Shown here in pieces: positions 52,587-61,811 of a stretch of 64,000 nucleotides of DNA (positions are counted from its first letter, which is position 1; the number at the start of each line of letters is the position of its first letter). Source of the DNA: Orenia metallireducens (GTDB lineage: Bacteria > Bacillota > Halanaerobiia > Halobacteroidales > Halobacteroidaceae). The notes under the pieces were generated by a model. It ran no database searches. It saw only the letters and a program-made list of their open reading frames with translations, and had not been told where the DNA came from. The translations under genes and the position numbers were made by a program. The stretch covers positions 38,941-102,940 of the forward strand of contig NZ_PVNB01000014.1 in NCBI RefSeq assembly GCF_003001995.1, written 5' to 3'.

Positions 52587-54203
52587 CTAATACTTAAATT
52601 TCATCACCAGTTGTTGTAGATTTTGTGCCATTTCAGCTAATTCTTGAGAGGACTTGCTTACCTCTTCCGACATAAGTCCAATATCATTAGCAGCAGTTAT
52701 CAATTTATCACTATTTTCTGCCACATTTTTGGTAGAAAGAGAGGTCTGTTCAATATTAACTACTGTCTCTTCAGTAGATTTATTGATTTTTGCAAAAACT
52801 TCACCTGTCTTTTCAGCGATTTCTTGGCCTTTCTTAACCTTAGCTGCTGCAAGTTCAATAGATTCTAAACCATTTTGAGATTTATTCTTGATTATTTTTA
52901 CCAAGTTAGCGATGTTCTCAGTAGCATTAGTGGTCTCTTCAGATAAAGCTCTTATCTCATCAGCTACTACAGCAAAACCTCTACCATGTTCTCCAGCTCT
53001 GGCTGCTTCTATAGCTGCATTTAGGGCTAGTAAATTGGTCTGTTCAGCTATATTAGTGATCAAATCTAAAATTCCACCAATCTCTTGGGAGGTATTATCT
53101 AAATCATTAATAATCGTAACTGTATTACTTACTGCAGAATTGATCTCTTCCATACTTTCTATAGTTGATTTGATATTATCACTACCAACTTCAGTCTGTC
53201 TAGCAGATTTTTTAGCAAAGGCTGCTATTTCATCACTACTAGCTGAAATCTGTTGCATACTTGCTGATACATTTTCGATTAGCTCATTGGTCTCTTCTAT
53301 ACTTGCATTTCCCTCTTGAGCAGAAGCTGATAACTCTTGGCTATAAGCTGAGATATCCTCTATACTATTCATAATATTTATGATTAAATCACTTAGTTTC
53401 TCAAGGGATTGGTTATAGCTTCTTGCCAAGTCTCCTAATTCATCTGCTCTATTGACTTCTAATTGATTACTTAAGTCACCAATAGCTAATTTGTCAATCC
53501 CCTCTTCTTTGAACTTTTTAATAGAATTTGTAAGGGATTTACCAATCAAATAAGAGACTATTATACATAATATTGATACCAATATTAATACAGCTAATAT
53601 CTTTATATTTTGGGAATGTACCCTTCTAATATAATTGGATGCTTTAGTTTCCCCTAGCTGGTCAACTAATTCTCCTAATTGATTAACCTCTTCTCTAGTT
53701 TGATTAAAGCTCTTCATCATTGTATTTATTTCTGGTTTTTCTCCTCTGTTCTCATAGTTACTAATTATTCTTTCACTTTCGTCCTTCCAGTCTTTATAGT
53801 GTTTATCAAAGTTTAAAAATAACTCTTGAAAGTTTTTCTTTGTACTTTTATGAGATATACTTTTGAGATCGATAGATTCTGCTAAGAGATTTTTTGAACT
53901 GATAATTCTATCCCAAACTTGCTGTGAATTTTCCAAATAATCCTCTTTTTTTAGCTGGTATTGACTAGTAGCTGGATCTAATAAGAACATCTGTTCTAGA
54001 GCTAGTAGAGCTTGATAATAATCACGGTCGGCATTTAAAATTTTTGAACTTGCTGTATTAGAAATATCTTTCAGTTCACTTACAATCTGTTGTGAACCCA
54101 GCATTGTCCATTGAGTAGAAGCAATACTTAAGATAAGTAAGATCAACATGGGTATAAAGACTATTAAGAACATCTTTGTTTTTATAGATTTTAATTTGAA
54201 CAT
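52587..54203 (-). CDS. Methyl-accepting chemotaxis protein
   Basis: This 538-residue receptor has transmembrane helix 1 at about 10-30, a four-helix-bundle ligand domain (about 35-195), transmembrane helix 2 at about 200-222, HAMP at about 225-277 and an MCP signalling domain. The hairpin tip [20 protein letters not shown] is conserved, and [12 protein letters not shown] follows. The ligand is unknown. It is the only chemotaxis gene in the window and lies opposite the FNT gene across a shared terminator. Confidence 0.95.
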   Translation of the reverse strand: MFKLKSIKTKMFLIVFIPMLILLILSIASTQWTMLGSQQIVSELKDISNTASSKILNADRDYYQALLALEQMFLLDPATSQYQLKKEDYLENSQQVWDRIISSKNLLAESIDLKSISHKSTKKNFQELFLNFDKHYKDWKDESERIISNYENRGEKPEINTMMKSFNQTREEVNQLGELVDQLGETKASNYIRRVHSQNIKILAVLILVSILCIIVSYLIGKSLTNSIKKFKEEGIDKLAIGDLSNQLEVNRADELGDLARSYNQSLEKLSDLIINIMNSIEDISAYSQELSASAQEGNASIEETNELIENVSASMQQISASSDEIAAFAKKSARQTEVGSDNIKSTIESMEEINSAVSNTVTIINDLDNTSQEIGGILDLITNIAEQTNLLALNAAIEAARAGEHGRGFAVVADEIRALSEETTNATENIANLVKIIKNKSQNGLESIELAAAKVKKGQEIAEKTGEVFAKINKSTEETVVNIEQTSLSTKNVAENSDKLITAANDIGLMSEEVSKSSQELAEMAQNLQQLVMKFKY

Positions 54204-54354
54204 AAGAACACCTCCTAATTGTAAATATTCGATAAAAAACCATGAGCACCTGCAAAATGCTATAAGAAGAAAATGGATTATATAGTGATTTTATGATATA
54301 ATAAAAAATATAATTTTGCTGTTAATTATAGATATCCAATTCTAAAGTGGAATA

Positions 54355-54540
54355 AAAGACTAAAAGTCAAAAGCTAAAGACTAGCAGCGAATTAACACGA
54401 ATTAGATATTAACAGACTAAATTAAAGATTTGAAAGCTTTTGATTTTAATTCGCATCAATTCGTGAGATTCAGCCCAGGACTACTTCTTTAGGAAGAGCA
54501 CCTTCAGGGCACGTTGCAAAAAATTATTTTAGACTTTTAG
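54355..54540. repeat. Imperfect inverted-repeat segment related to family B
   Basis: GACTAAAAGTCAAAAGC on the left and TTAGACTTTTAGTA on the right form arms. The interior holds AATTAACACGAATTAG and an inverted AATTCGTGAG. It lies in the long 54204-55031 gap, which holds no gene. Confidence 0.5.
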
Positions 54541-54569
54541 TATTAATTTTAATGGAGTATCAATGATGG

Positions 54570-54817
54570 ATATAAAACACGAAAAAGAATTTAAATTTCT
54601 TTAGCCACGAATTAACACTAATCAAACACGAATAAAAAGAGTAAAAAATTAATTTAATGAATAAATCTTTTGAACTTATTCACCCCAAGAGTACTTCCTC
54701 AGTCGTTACCTCCTTCAGGGCGCGTGTAAATTCGTGTGATTCGTGGCAAAAAATCATTCTTGCTTGCTCTTTTTCTTTTAAAATTTCTAATATGAAATCT
54801 TTATTGGTTTATATATA
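54570..54817 (-). repeat. Dispersed intergenic element, family B, copy 4 (inverted)
   Basis: The left end is AAAACACGAAAAAGAATTTA and the right end AATATGAAATCTTTATTGGT, the reverse of copies 1-3. The interior CACCCCAAGAGTACTT and ATTCACACGAATTT-like pieces match copy 2 at 7297 inverted. Confidence 0.7.
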
Positions 54818-55031
54818 GGTTTATTATCATAGAACAGATTACTATTTTAGGAGTGGATATACTCAGTCAAGATTAGATAATTATCAGAATTAAAATAATT
54901 TATCTAATTTTAAAGGAATTTATATATTTTTATCTAATCCTTATCAATGGTAATTCTAAATTGGAATTATAGTTTATTAATTGAAGAATCAAGAAGTAAG
55001 AATCTTGTATAGATTCAGAGAGGGGAAAATT

Positions 55032-55853
55032 ATGGAGTATAAAATAGTTGCTATGGATATGGATGATACATTATTAACAGATGATCAGAAGATTTCAGAG
55101 AAGACTAAAGAGGCTATTATGGAAGCTCAAAAATCTGGTACTACTGTTGTGTTAGCTTCAGGTCGTCCTACTTATGCTATGAAAAAATTTGCTAAGGAGC
55201 TAGAGCTTAAAGAGTACGGAGGCTATATCTTATCTTATAATGGTTCAATTGTGATCGATTGTGCTAGGGATGAGGTGATTTTTGAAAACTGCCTATCACA
55301 AGAGTTGGCTTTAGAGTTACATAAGATCAGTCAAGAGCATCAGGTTTTTTATCATACTTATATTGGTGATGATATCATAACTACTAAGAATAATAAGTAT
55401 ACAGAGATTGAATATGACTTAACTGGGATGAAAATTATTGAAGTTGATAATTTGGAAGAAAAGGTCACATCAAACCCTGTCAAGGCTTTAATGATGGAAG
55501 ATCCAGCTTATCTTAAAGAGGTAGAAGATCGACTTCGTCCACTTTTAGAATCAAAGGTTAACTTGTTTCGTTCAAAACCATTCTTCCTTGAGTTTACTGC
55601 TAAAGGGGTTGACAAGGGGGCTATGTTAGCAAAATTAGCAGATCGTCTAGGGGTTAGACAAAATCAAGTAATTGCTATTGGTGATGGTTACAATGATTTA
55701 ACTATGATCCAATATGCAGGATTAGGTGTTGCTGTAGATAATGCTAATGATCAGCTTAAGAAGAAAGCAGACTATATTACTACAAGTAATATGGAGGATG
55801 GAGTTGCTAAAGTAATTGAGGAGTTTATTTTTGCTAAAAGATCGATTGCTTAA
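55032..55853 (+). CDS. Cof-type HAD hydrolase (HAD-IIB)
   Basis: This 273-residue protein has motif I AMDMDDTLLT with the nucleophile Asp and the C-terminal GDGYNDLTMIQYAG metal loop, along with ASGRPTYAM. Cof-type enzymes dephosphorylate sugar phosphates, PLP or flavin nucleotides; the substrate is not predictable. The start is ATG 55032 with GAGAGGGG; a TTG frame further upstream is a shadow. A strong terminator follows. Confidence 0.9.
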   Translation: MEYKIVAMDMDDTLLTDDQKISEKTKEAIMEAQKSGTTVVLASGRPTYAMKKFAKELELKEYGGYILSYNGSIVIDCARDEVIFENCLSQELALELHKISQEHQVFYHTYIGDDIITTKNNKYTEIEYDLTGMKIIEVDNLEEKVTSNPVKALMMEDPAYLKEVEDRLRPLLESKVNLFRSKPFFLEFTAKGVDKGAMLAKLADRLGVRQNQVIAIGDGYNDLTMIQYAGLGVAVDNANDQLKKKADYITTSNMEDGVAKVIEEFIFAKRSIA

Positions 55854-55870
55854 TGGATAAAATTAATTAG

Positions 55871-55905
55871 AACAGTTTACTGTAATTACAGTAAACTGTT
55901 TTTTT
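55871..55905 (+). terminator. Terminator after the Cof-type gene
   Basis: AACAGTTTACTGTAA and its complement form a 15-bp stem with no loop bases beyond the centre, followed by TTTTTT. Confidence 0.88.
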
Positions 55906-55934
55906 ATTTTCTGTGTGGAGCTTGATATCAGCTT

Positions 55935-56093
55935 ATGGGGATATTGCGACAGTTTCATATCAGTGTACAGTTAACAGTTGACGGTTGACAGTTAAGTTCA
56001 AACCCTTCAAAGCAATAGTTTTAGTTCTTAACTGTAAACTGTTCACTGTCAACTGTCAACTCAAAAGAAGTGTCGCATTATCTCTATATTGTA
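55935..56093 (+). repeat. Terminal-inverted-repeat element, family A, copy 7
   Basis: The left end GGGGATATTGCGACAGTTTC and the right end AAGAAGTGTCGCATTATC are inverted copies. The interior arms CAGTGTACAGTTAACAGT and ACTGTAAACTGTTCACTG match the inverted repeat in the purine-riboswitch region. It lies just before the asr regulatory region. Confidence 0.8.
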
Positions 56094-56164
56094 TCAGTTT
56101 TTCTATTAGTACAGGGGGATATAAACAAGTTGGATAAATGATAATCATTATTATTTAATTTAAA

Positions 56165-56180
56165 AGTGAGATTAATCACA
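56165..56180. promoter_or_regulatory. Crp/Fnr-type site 1 before asrA
   Basis: AGTGA-GATTAA-TCACA differs from the consensus by one base. Its centre is 29.5 bases upstream of TACTAT (56202-56207), the same distance as at the channel gene. Confidence 0.72.
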
Positions 56181-56349
56181 ACATTAAAAGAGATGATATG
56201 ATACTATATAGTTGTGAAGGAAAGAACAATCTTTTTAAAAATGAGTTTAAATTTTTTAAAATATATAGTGTTTATTTTCACAAAATAAGAAAATAAACTT
56301 TGATATCATAAATTTTAGTGGTGGTGATGATTGATAAAGTACTTGCTAA

Positions 56350-56365
56350 TGTGAGTTTTATCACA
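56350..56365. promoter_or_regulatory. Crp/Fnr-type site 2 before asrA
   Basis: TGTGA-GTTTTA-TCACA is a perfect consensus match. Its centre is 29.5 bases before TAGGAT (56387-56392). Confidence 0.75.
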
Positions 56366-56481
56366 AATTTGAACTTAAAATTATGGTAGGATAAAGAATA
56401 AGTGTAAAGCTGTCGAGTGCTTAATGAATTAATTCACAATCGAGGTTGAGTTTGAAAAAATCAAAGGGTAGGTGAAAGCGT

Positions 56482-57501
56482 ATGTCATACAGAGTAAAAA
56501 GAAGTGAATTTGATGATATTTTAAGTAAGCTGCAAGAAGACTATAAAATCTATGCCCCAACTAGAAAAAAAGATAAAGGAACTTTTTCAGATACTGATTT
56601 GGTACTTTATGATAGAGTAAGCTCTTTAGAGGAGATTGATTTTAATTCTAAGACTAAATATTCTCCAAAAGAGGTTGTATTTCCAATTACTCAGACCTTA
56701 TTCTATTTCAATGGTGATGAGTATATCGAGGCTGAGGATAAGGGTGAGAAGGTATTGGTCTTTTTAAGACCTTGTGAAGTAAATGCCTTCAAGCGTTTAG
56801 ATAAAATCTTTTTAGAGAATGGACCACAAGAGGATATCTATTATAAAAGATTAAGAGAGAAGGTTAAATTCGTAGTAATGGAATGTACAGAAGGTTTCGA
56901 CTCCTGTTTCTGTGTTTCAATGGGAACTAATGAGACTGAGGATTATTCAATATTTATCAAAGTTAGCGATGAAGAAGTCTTCTGTGAAATTAAAGATGAA
57001 AAATTAACAGAAGTATTTGCTGATCAAGAAAGCACAGACTATACTCCAGAATTTATTCAAGAGAATAAGCAGCAGGTGGAAGTACCTGCTTTAGAGGATA
57101 TTACAACAGATTTATTCGATTCAGAGATTTGGAAAGAGTACAGTAAACGCTGTATCGGCTGTGGACGCTGTAATACAGTCTGTCCAACCTGTAGCTGTTG
57201 GACCATGCAGGATATCTCTTATCAAGATAATGAGAATATAGGGGAGCGAAGAAGAGTTTGGGCTGGCTGCCATATCGATGGATATACAGAGATGGCTGGA
57301 GGTCATGACTTTAGAACAACCTATGGAGATAGAATGAGATTTAAGACCTTGCATAAAATATATGACTTCCGTAAGAGATTTGACATTGATATGTGTGTAG
57401 GCTGTGGACGTTGTGAAGATGTCTGCCCTCAATACATCTCCTTTGTAGGAGCAATCAAGAAATTGAATCAAGCTATTAAGGAGGAAAAGAATAATGGTTA
57501 A
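56482..57501 (+). CDS. asrA: Anaerobic sulfite reductase subunit A
   Basis: This 339-residue protein has two 4Fe-4S clusters: CIGCGRCNTVCPTC followed by CVGCGRCEDVCP near the C-terminus. It passes electrons from AsrB to the sirohaem subunit AsrC for reduction of sulfite to sulfide, in the cytoplasm. The N-terminal part, with LRPCEVNAFKRLDK, is typical of AsrA. AGGTGAAAG precedes ATG 56482. Its stop overlaps asrB by 8 bases (ATGGTTAA). Confidence 0.93.
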   Translation: MSYRVKRSEFDDILSKLQEDYKIYAPTRKKDKGTFSDTDLVLYDRVSSLEEIDFNSKTKYSPKEVVFPITQTLFYFNGDEYIEAEDKGEKVLVFLRPCEVNAFKRLDKIFLENGPQEDIYYKRLREKVKFVVMECTEGFDSCFCVSMGTNETEDYSIFIKVSDEEVFCEIKDEKLTEVFADQESTDYTPEFIQENKQQVEVPALEDITTDLFDSEIWKEYSKRCIGCGRCNTVCPTCSCWTMQDISYQDNENIGERRRVWAGCHIDGYTEMAGGHDFRTTYGDRMRFKTLHKIYDFRKRFDIDMCVGCGRCEDVCPQYISFVGAIKKLNQAIKEEKNNG

Positions 57502-58294
57502 GAATCCGTATATACCAACAGCAGTAGAGATTATCAGTATTAGACCTGAAAGTGAAGTAGATTACACTTATCGGTTAGCAATAGATTTAGATGTTGATAA
57601 TGGGCAATTTGTGGAAGTATCTATTCCTAAGGTAGGAGAGTGTCCAATCTCAGTTAGTGATTTTGGTAATGATTATATTGATTTGACTATTCGCCATGTC
57701 GGTAAAGTAACCAATCAAATTGCTAATTTAGAGGTAGGAGATAAATTGGGAATTCGGGGACCTTACGGAAATGGCTTCCCAATTGAAGAGTATCAAGGTA
57801 AGGATTTAGTAATTGCAGCAGGAGGAACTGGTTTAGCACCAGTTAAGAGCATTATTAATCATTTCTATAGAAATCCAGAAGAGATTAACTCATTAACCTT
57901 ATTATTGGGCTTTAGAAATCCAGCTAATATCCTCTTTGCCGATGAAATTGCTAAATGGGAGGAAGCAGACCATATCGATGTAATCTTAACTGTCGATGAA
58001 GGTGATGAAGAGTGGGCTGGTAATGTAGGATTAGTAACTGGCTTTGTTGAGCAGATTAATTTCACTGACTTAGCTAACAAAGAAGTTGTTATCGTTGGAC
58101 CTCCAATTATGATGAAGTTCACTAGCTTAGAATTTATGAAGCATGATATCAAGGAGGAACAAATCTGGGTATCCTTTGAACGGAAGATGTCCTGTGGAAT
58201 CGGAAAATGTGGTCACTGTAAGATGGATGATACTTATATCTGTGTCGAAGGGCCAGTCTTTAACTATACAAAAGCTAAGAACTTAGTCGATTAA
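57494..58294 (+). CDS. asrB: Anaerobic sulfite reductase subunit B
   Basis: This 266-residue protein is an FAD/NAD(P)-binding reductase: RGPYGNGFPIE and IAAGGTGLAPVKSII are the flavin and nucleotide loops, and CGIGKCGHCKMDDTYIC at the end is a 2Fe-2S cluster. It draws electrons from NADH and feeds AsrA/AsrC. It overlaps asrA, so translation is coupled. Confidence 0.93.
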   Translation: MVKNPYIPTAVEIISIRPESEVDYTYRLAIDLDVDNGQFVEVSIPKVGECPISVSDFGNDYIDLTIRHVGKVTNQIANLEVGDKLGIRGPYGNGFPIEEYQGKDLVIAAGGTGLAPVKSIINHFYRNPEEINSLTLLLGFRNPANILFADEIAKWEEADHIDVILTVDEGDEEWAGNVGLVTGFVEQINFTDLANKEVVIVGPPIMMKFTSLEFMKHDIKEEQIWVSFERKMSCGIGKCGHCKMDDTYICVEGPVFNYTKAKNLVD

Positions 58295-58309
58295 GGAGGG
58301 GGAGAAGAG

Positions 58310-59314
58310 ATGTCATTAAATGTTAAAGAGTTTAAGAAGAATGCTTATCGGATTACAAAGGACAGAGGAGTTACTGCCTTAAGGGTTAGAGTACCAGGGG
58401 GGCATTTAGAGGCTAAATATCTAACAATTTTACAAGAGATTGCTGAAACTTATGGAGATGGAAACCTCCATATTACTACTCGTCAAGGCTTTGAGATTAC
58501 AGGAATTCCCATGACTATGGTAGAAGAAGTAAATAAGAAGGTAGCACCTTTAATCGAGGGAATGGAAGCTGGCATTGGGGTAGATATCGGAAATCCAGAG
58601 GATGGTTATCCTGCTGCTGGAACCCGTAACGTATCAGCTTGTATCGGAAATAAGGTCTGCCGTTATGCTAAATATAATACTACAAAATTGGCTCAAAGAA
58701 TTGAGAAGAATATCTTCCCAAATGATTACCATGTTAAGATTGCAGTTTCTGGTTGCCAAAATGACTGTATCAAGGCACATATGCAGGACTTTGGTGTCTT
58801 AGGAATGGACTTACCTGTCTATGATGCTTATCGCTGTATTAGCTGTGGAGCTTGTGTGAAAAACTGTCAGAAGCGAGCAACTGGAGCATTAGAGTTTAAG
58901 AACTATAAGGTTGTTCGTGATGAGGATAAATGTATTGGTTGTGGAGAATGTATCGCTAAATGCCCTACCAATGCTTGGACTAGAGATGCTAGCAAGAAGT
59001 ATTATAAATTATTGATTATGGGGCGTACAGGAAAGAGAAATCCACGTCTAGCTATGCCCTTCTTAGAGTGGGTAACAGAGGATGCTATCATCGATATTAT
59101 TAATAAGACCTATGATTATGTAGATGAATATATTGATCGTAGCTTGCCTAAAGAGCATGTTGGATACATTGTAGATAGGACTGGCTTCCAAGTCTTTAAG
59201 GACTATGTCTTAGATGGAGTAGAGCTAAACCCTGAATGTAGAGTGGCTGAGCATATTGATTGGCCTGGATATAAGACCAATGTAAGTAATAACTTTAAAA
59301 AGGTAGGCAAATAG
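58310..59314 (+). CDS. asrC: Anaerobic sulfite reductase subunit C (sirohaem subunit)
   Basis: This 334-residue protein has the sirohaem-4Fe-4S ligands CIGNKVC and SGCQNDC around residues 116-160. Two further ferredoxin-type clusters follow: CISCGACVKNC and CIGCGECIAKCP. It is the catalytic subunit that reduces sulfite to sulfide. AAGGAGGGGG precedes ATG 58310, 15 bases after asrB. A terminator follows at 59325-59353. Confidence 0.94.
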   Translation: MSLNVKEFKKNAYRITKDRGVTALRVRVPGGHLEAKYLTILQEIAETYGDGNLHITTRQGFEITGIPMTMVEEVNKKVAPLIEGMEAGIGVDIGNPEDGYPAAGTRNVSACIGNKVCRYAKYNTTKLAQRIEKNIFPNDYHVKIAVSGCQNDCIKAHMQDFGVLGMDLPVYDAYRCISCGACVKNCQKRATGALEFKNYKVVRDEDKCIGCGECIAKCPTNAWTRDASKKYYKLLIMGRTGKRNPRLAMPFLEWVTEDAIIDIINKTYDYVDEYIDRSLPKEHVGYIVDRTGFQVFKDYVLDGVELNPECRVAEHIDWPGYKTNVSNNFKKVGK

Positions 59315-59324
59315 TTTAAAATAG

Positions 59325-59353
59325 GCTCAAGGGAAACTTACCCTTGAGCTTTT
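59325..59353 (+). terminator. Terminator after asrC
   Basis: GCTCAAGGG pairs with CCCTTGAGC, followed by TTTTAC and a later T run. Confidence 0.8.
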
Positions 59354-59412
59354 ACTTTTTTTGTATCAGGAGATAATAAAGGGTAACAAAAAGGTGAAAT
59401 AGGTGAAGTATA

Positions 59413-60090
59413 ATGTATAAAATTAAAAGAATAATAGAAAAGTTTGACCAATTTAATGATCTAGATGAAAAGGTTATCCTAGCTATCGCTCAAAACTCTA
59501 TCTTAAGACATTATCATCAAGGGGAGATAATCTTTTTTGATGGCGATGAAGTTGATTATCTCTATATTGTGGTGGAGGGTAAGGTTAAGATATCTAAATT
59601 CACTTCAAGTGGGAAGGAGAAGATAATACATATTCTGGAAGAGGGGGATATTATCAATGAAATCTCTTTAGATAGGCGTAAAAGCTCTATCACTGCAGAG
59701 ATGTTAGAGGCTGGGGAGCTGATTTTAATTAATATCACCAGCTTATTAAGAATAATGGAAGAGAACTTTGTTTTAACTCTTCAGCTATTTAATTCATTGT
59801 CATTAAAATTAAGACAGAGTTATCGTCAATTGAGGAATTTGGGATTAAAGAAGACAGGACCTCGTGTTGCTAGTAGGTTGTGGAAGCTTGCTAGAGATTA
59901 TGGCGAGAAGAATAGGCAGGGGATCAAGATTGATCTAAATTTGAGCCAAAGAGAGTTAGCTTTAATGATTGGTGCTAGTCGGGAGACGGTAAGCCGTTTT
60001 TTAAAGGAGCTAGAGCGGGAAGAAGTAATCAAGGTTGGAAATACTCAGATTACTATCTTAGATATAGAGAGATTAAGAGAGTGGACATGA
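59413..60090 (+). CDS. Crp/Fnr-family transcription regulator
   Basis: This 225-residue protein has a cyclic-nucleotide-type sensor domain (about 15-110: GEIIFFDGDEVDYLYIVVEG, then KIIHILEEGDIIN) and a C-terminal winged helix (SQRELALMIGASRETVSRFL). No Cys cluster for Fe-S sensing is visible, so it is not Fnr-like in its sensor. It sits directly after asrABC, and near-identical TGTGA-N6-TCACA sites precede asrA, the FNT channel gene and the His-rich gene, so it is the likely regulator of this locus. Confidence 0.88.
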   Translation: MYKIKRIIEKFDQFNDLDEKVILAIAQNSILRHYHQGEIIFFDGDEVDYLYIVVEGKVKISKFTSSGKEKIIHILEEGDIINEISLDRRKSSITAEMLEAGELILINITSLLRIMEENFVLTLQLFNSLSLKLRQSYRQLRNLGLKKTGPRVASRLWKLARDYGEKNRQGIKIDLNLSQRELALMIGASRETVSRFLKELEREEVIKVGNTQITILDIERLREWT

Positions 60091-60169
60091 TTGTTCGAAT
60101 TATATTATTTGGAGCTTTAATATTTGCTTGTAATAAGAGAAATACTTATTTAAAAGGGAGGAGATTAAA

Positions 60170-60844
60170 GTGAGTAAATTTCTTAAAGGGCATAAACTAG
60201 TAATTGTTGTCTTTGTTTTACAGTTTTTATTGGGGTGTTCAGCAAATAATGTAGTAGAAGAGCAAAATAAAGATGATAATCAAGTTGAAAGTAAAATTGA
60301 CCAGCAGACAGAAGTCGACTTGAGAGCTTATCTTCCTATTAGAGAGGGAATGCTTTATAAGTATCAAGGTGAAGGAAATGAATATGCTACCTTTACCACT
60401 GAGACAAAGTTTATCAAAGATAATCTAATACAGGTTCACAAAAATAATGGCGGAACAGAGATAGCTTCTGTCTATCGAGTAGAGAAAGAAAAAGTGGTTC
60501 TTCTTCAGGAGAATCCAGAGTTTTATAGTGATACTAATCTATTAAATGATGTAGGTGATAAAGCTGATGCTAAAGAGGTTATCTTAAAATCACCTCTTAA
60601 GGTTGGAGAAAAATGGAATAATGCCAAGGAGAGAAGGGAGATTGTAGCGATAGATGAACAGCTAACAACTCCGGCAGGTGACTTCTATGATGTAGTTAAA
60701 ATTAAGGTCACTTCTATAGAAGAAGATAGAGATTTTGAGAGCTATGAATACTATGCTAAGAACATTGGACTGATTATGTTAGAGAGCAGAGGGGAGGATT
60801 ATCAAGTTACTTCTAAACTAAAAAGCTATGGTAGGCTAGAGTAG
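60170..60844 (+). CDS. Lipoprotein of unknown function
   Basis: This 224-residue protein has the signal peptide VIVVFVLQFLLGCS with a lipobox LLGC, so Cys near residue 23 would be lipid-modified. A Gln/Asn/Glu-rich linker follows, then a domain beginning YLPIREGMLYKYQGEGNEY. The family is unknown to me. GGGAGGAG lies 7 bases before GTG 60170. It comes soon after the regulator gene and may be part of the same transcript, but relation to sulfite reduction is not shown. Confidence 0.68.
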   Translation: MSKFLKGHKLVIVVFVLQFLLGCSANNVVEEQNKDDNQVESKIDQQTEVDLRAYLPIREGMLYKYQGEGNEYATFTTETKFIKDNLIQVHKNNGGTEIASVYRVEKEKVVLLQENPEFYSDTNLLNDVGDKADAKEVILKSPLKVGEKWNNAKERREIVAIDEQLTTPAGDFYDVVKIKVTSIEEDRDFESYEYYAKNIGLIMLESRGEDYQVTSKLKSYGRLE

Positions 60845-60867
60845 GTGATAATTATAAATTTTGTGGG

Positions 60868-60998
60868 TTTAATGGATATAGTGCGACACTTTTTCTTTGG
60901 AGGGTAGGAGTTAGAAGTTTAGGTAGTTAGGTAGTTCCTAACCACCTATCACCTATCTACCTAATACCTAAAGTGCCCAACCCTCTCTGCACTGACAT
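60868..60998 (+). repeat. Terminal-inverted-repeat element, family A, copy 8
   Basis: The left end TAATGGATATAGTGCGACAC is clear; the right end is degenerate (AAAGTGCCCAACC). The interior GGTAGTTAGGTAGTTCCTAAC belongs to the subgroup of copies 2, 6 and 9. It fills most of the gap after the lipoprotein gene. Confidence 0.65.
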
Positions 60999-61061
60999 AT
61001 TTACTTAAAAAGCAAAAAATTAGATAAAAACTTTATCAAATATCTAAAAAATATTCCAGTA

Positions 61062-61077
61062 TGTGATATAAATCAAG
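61062..61077. promoter_or_regulatory. Degenerate Crp/Fnr-type site before the His-rich gene
   Basis: TGTGA-TATAAA-TCAAG keeps the left half-site and most of the right. Its centre is 29.5 bases before CATAAT (61099-61104), again the same spacing. Confidence 0.55.
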
Positions 61078-61163
61078 GAACTAAGATTGTTATTCTGGCA
61101 TAATAAGATTAACCAAGAGATGAGAAAGTTAAATTACTTAAATATATAAAAGGAGTGGGTTAA

Positions 61164-61805
61164 ATGAGTTTAGTATTAGGACATATTCATTATTGGTTAT
61201 ATGACCAGATTAAGGTAGTTGAAGATAGAGAGGTTGAGGTGGTTGATGCTTTTAAAGAGAAGTATGGTCAAGATGTTGAAGGGATTGCATCCAAAGTCAG
61301 AGAAGAGTATGGAGAGTTAAAGGGTGATACACCATTAGAAGATTTGATTGGTGAGAGTCATATCCATCCTTGGTTAGAGGGGGCAATTAGCACAGCCCAA
61401 AGTAGAGAAGCAGCTCTAGTTAGAGAGTTGAAGGATAAATATGATGATCAAGAATTATTAGTAGATACTTACCGTCGAAATGGAGCAGCTGTAGCACAAG
61501 AAGGATTAAAGGAGATTAAGAGTAATGACTTAAGGACAGCCTTTGAATTATTAAAGAATACTCTAGTAGAGAGAATGCCTTGTGATAGATTGTCTGCTGT
61601 AGTTAAAAGTGAAGAAGATATAATTGTATGGAGGCATGATATTAAACTCCATATCGAATTCTGGAAAGCAGCCCAAGCTCCAGTAGAGCTAATGCATCAG
61701 TTATATAGCAATTGGATAGAAAGCTTTATCACAACAGTTAATCCAGAGATTAAGCATGAAAGAAAGGTCTTAGCTGATCAGTATGAGGATATCTTTACTA
61801 TATAG
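61164..61805 (+). CDS. His-rich helical protein of the sulfite-reductase locus
   Basis: This 213-residue protein has two similar N-terminal segments, GHIHYWLYDQIKVVEDRE and ESHIHPWLEGAISTAQSRE, which look like an internal duplication of about 70 residues. A later WRHDIKLHIEFWKAAQ adds more His. It has no signal peptide. The His spacing could bind iron or another metal, as in hemerythrin-like helical bundles, but I do not assign that family. Its gene lies between asrABC and two low-mass sirohaem reductases, so a redox or carrier role is plausible. Confidence 0.55.
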   Translation: MSLVLGHIHYWLYDQIKVVEDREVEVVDAFKEKYGQDVEGIASKVREEYGELKGDTPLEDLIGESHIHPWLEGAISTAQSREAALVRELKDKYDDQELLVDTYRRNGAAVAQEGLKEIKSNDLRTAFELLKNTLVERMPCDRLSAVVKSEEDIIVWRHDIKLHIEFWKAAQAPVELMHQLYSNWIESFITTVNPEIKHERKVLADQYEDIFTI

Positions 61806-61811
61806 TAAGTA

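Noticed and set aside
52644..53319. Several frames opposite the chemoreceptor gene
   Set aside because: They are antisense shadows of the repetitive signalling domain.
56327..56389. A 20-codon frame after GGTGGTGATG inside the asrA leader
   Set aside because: It crosses the second Crp/Fnr site and is unremarkable in composition. It is probably coincidence.
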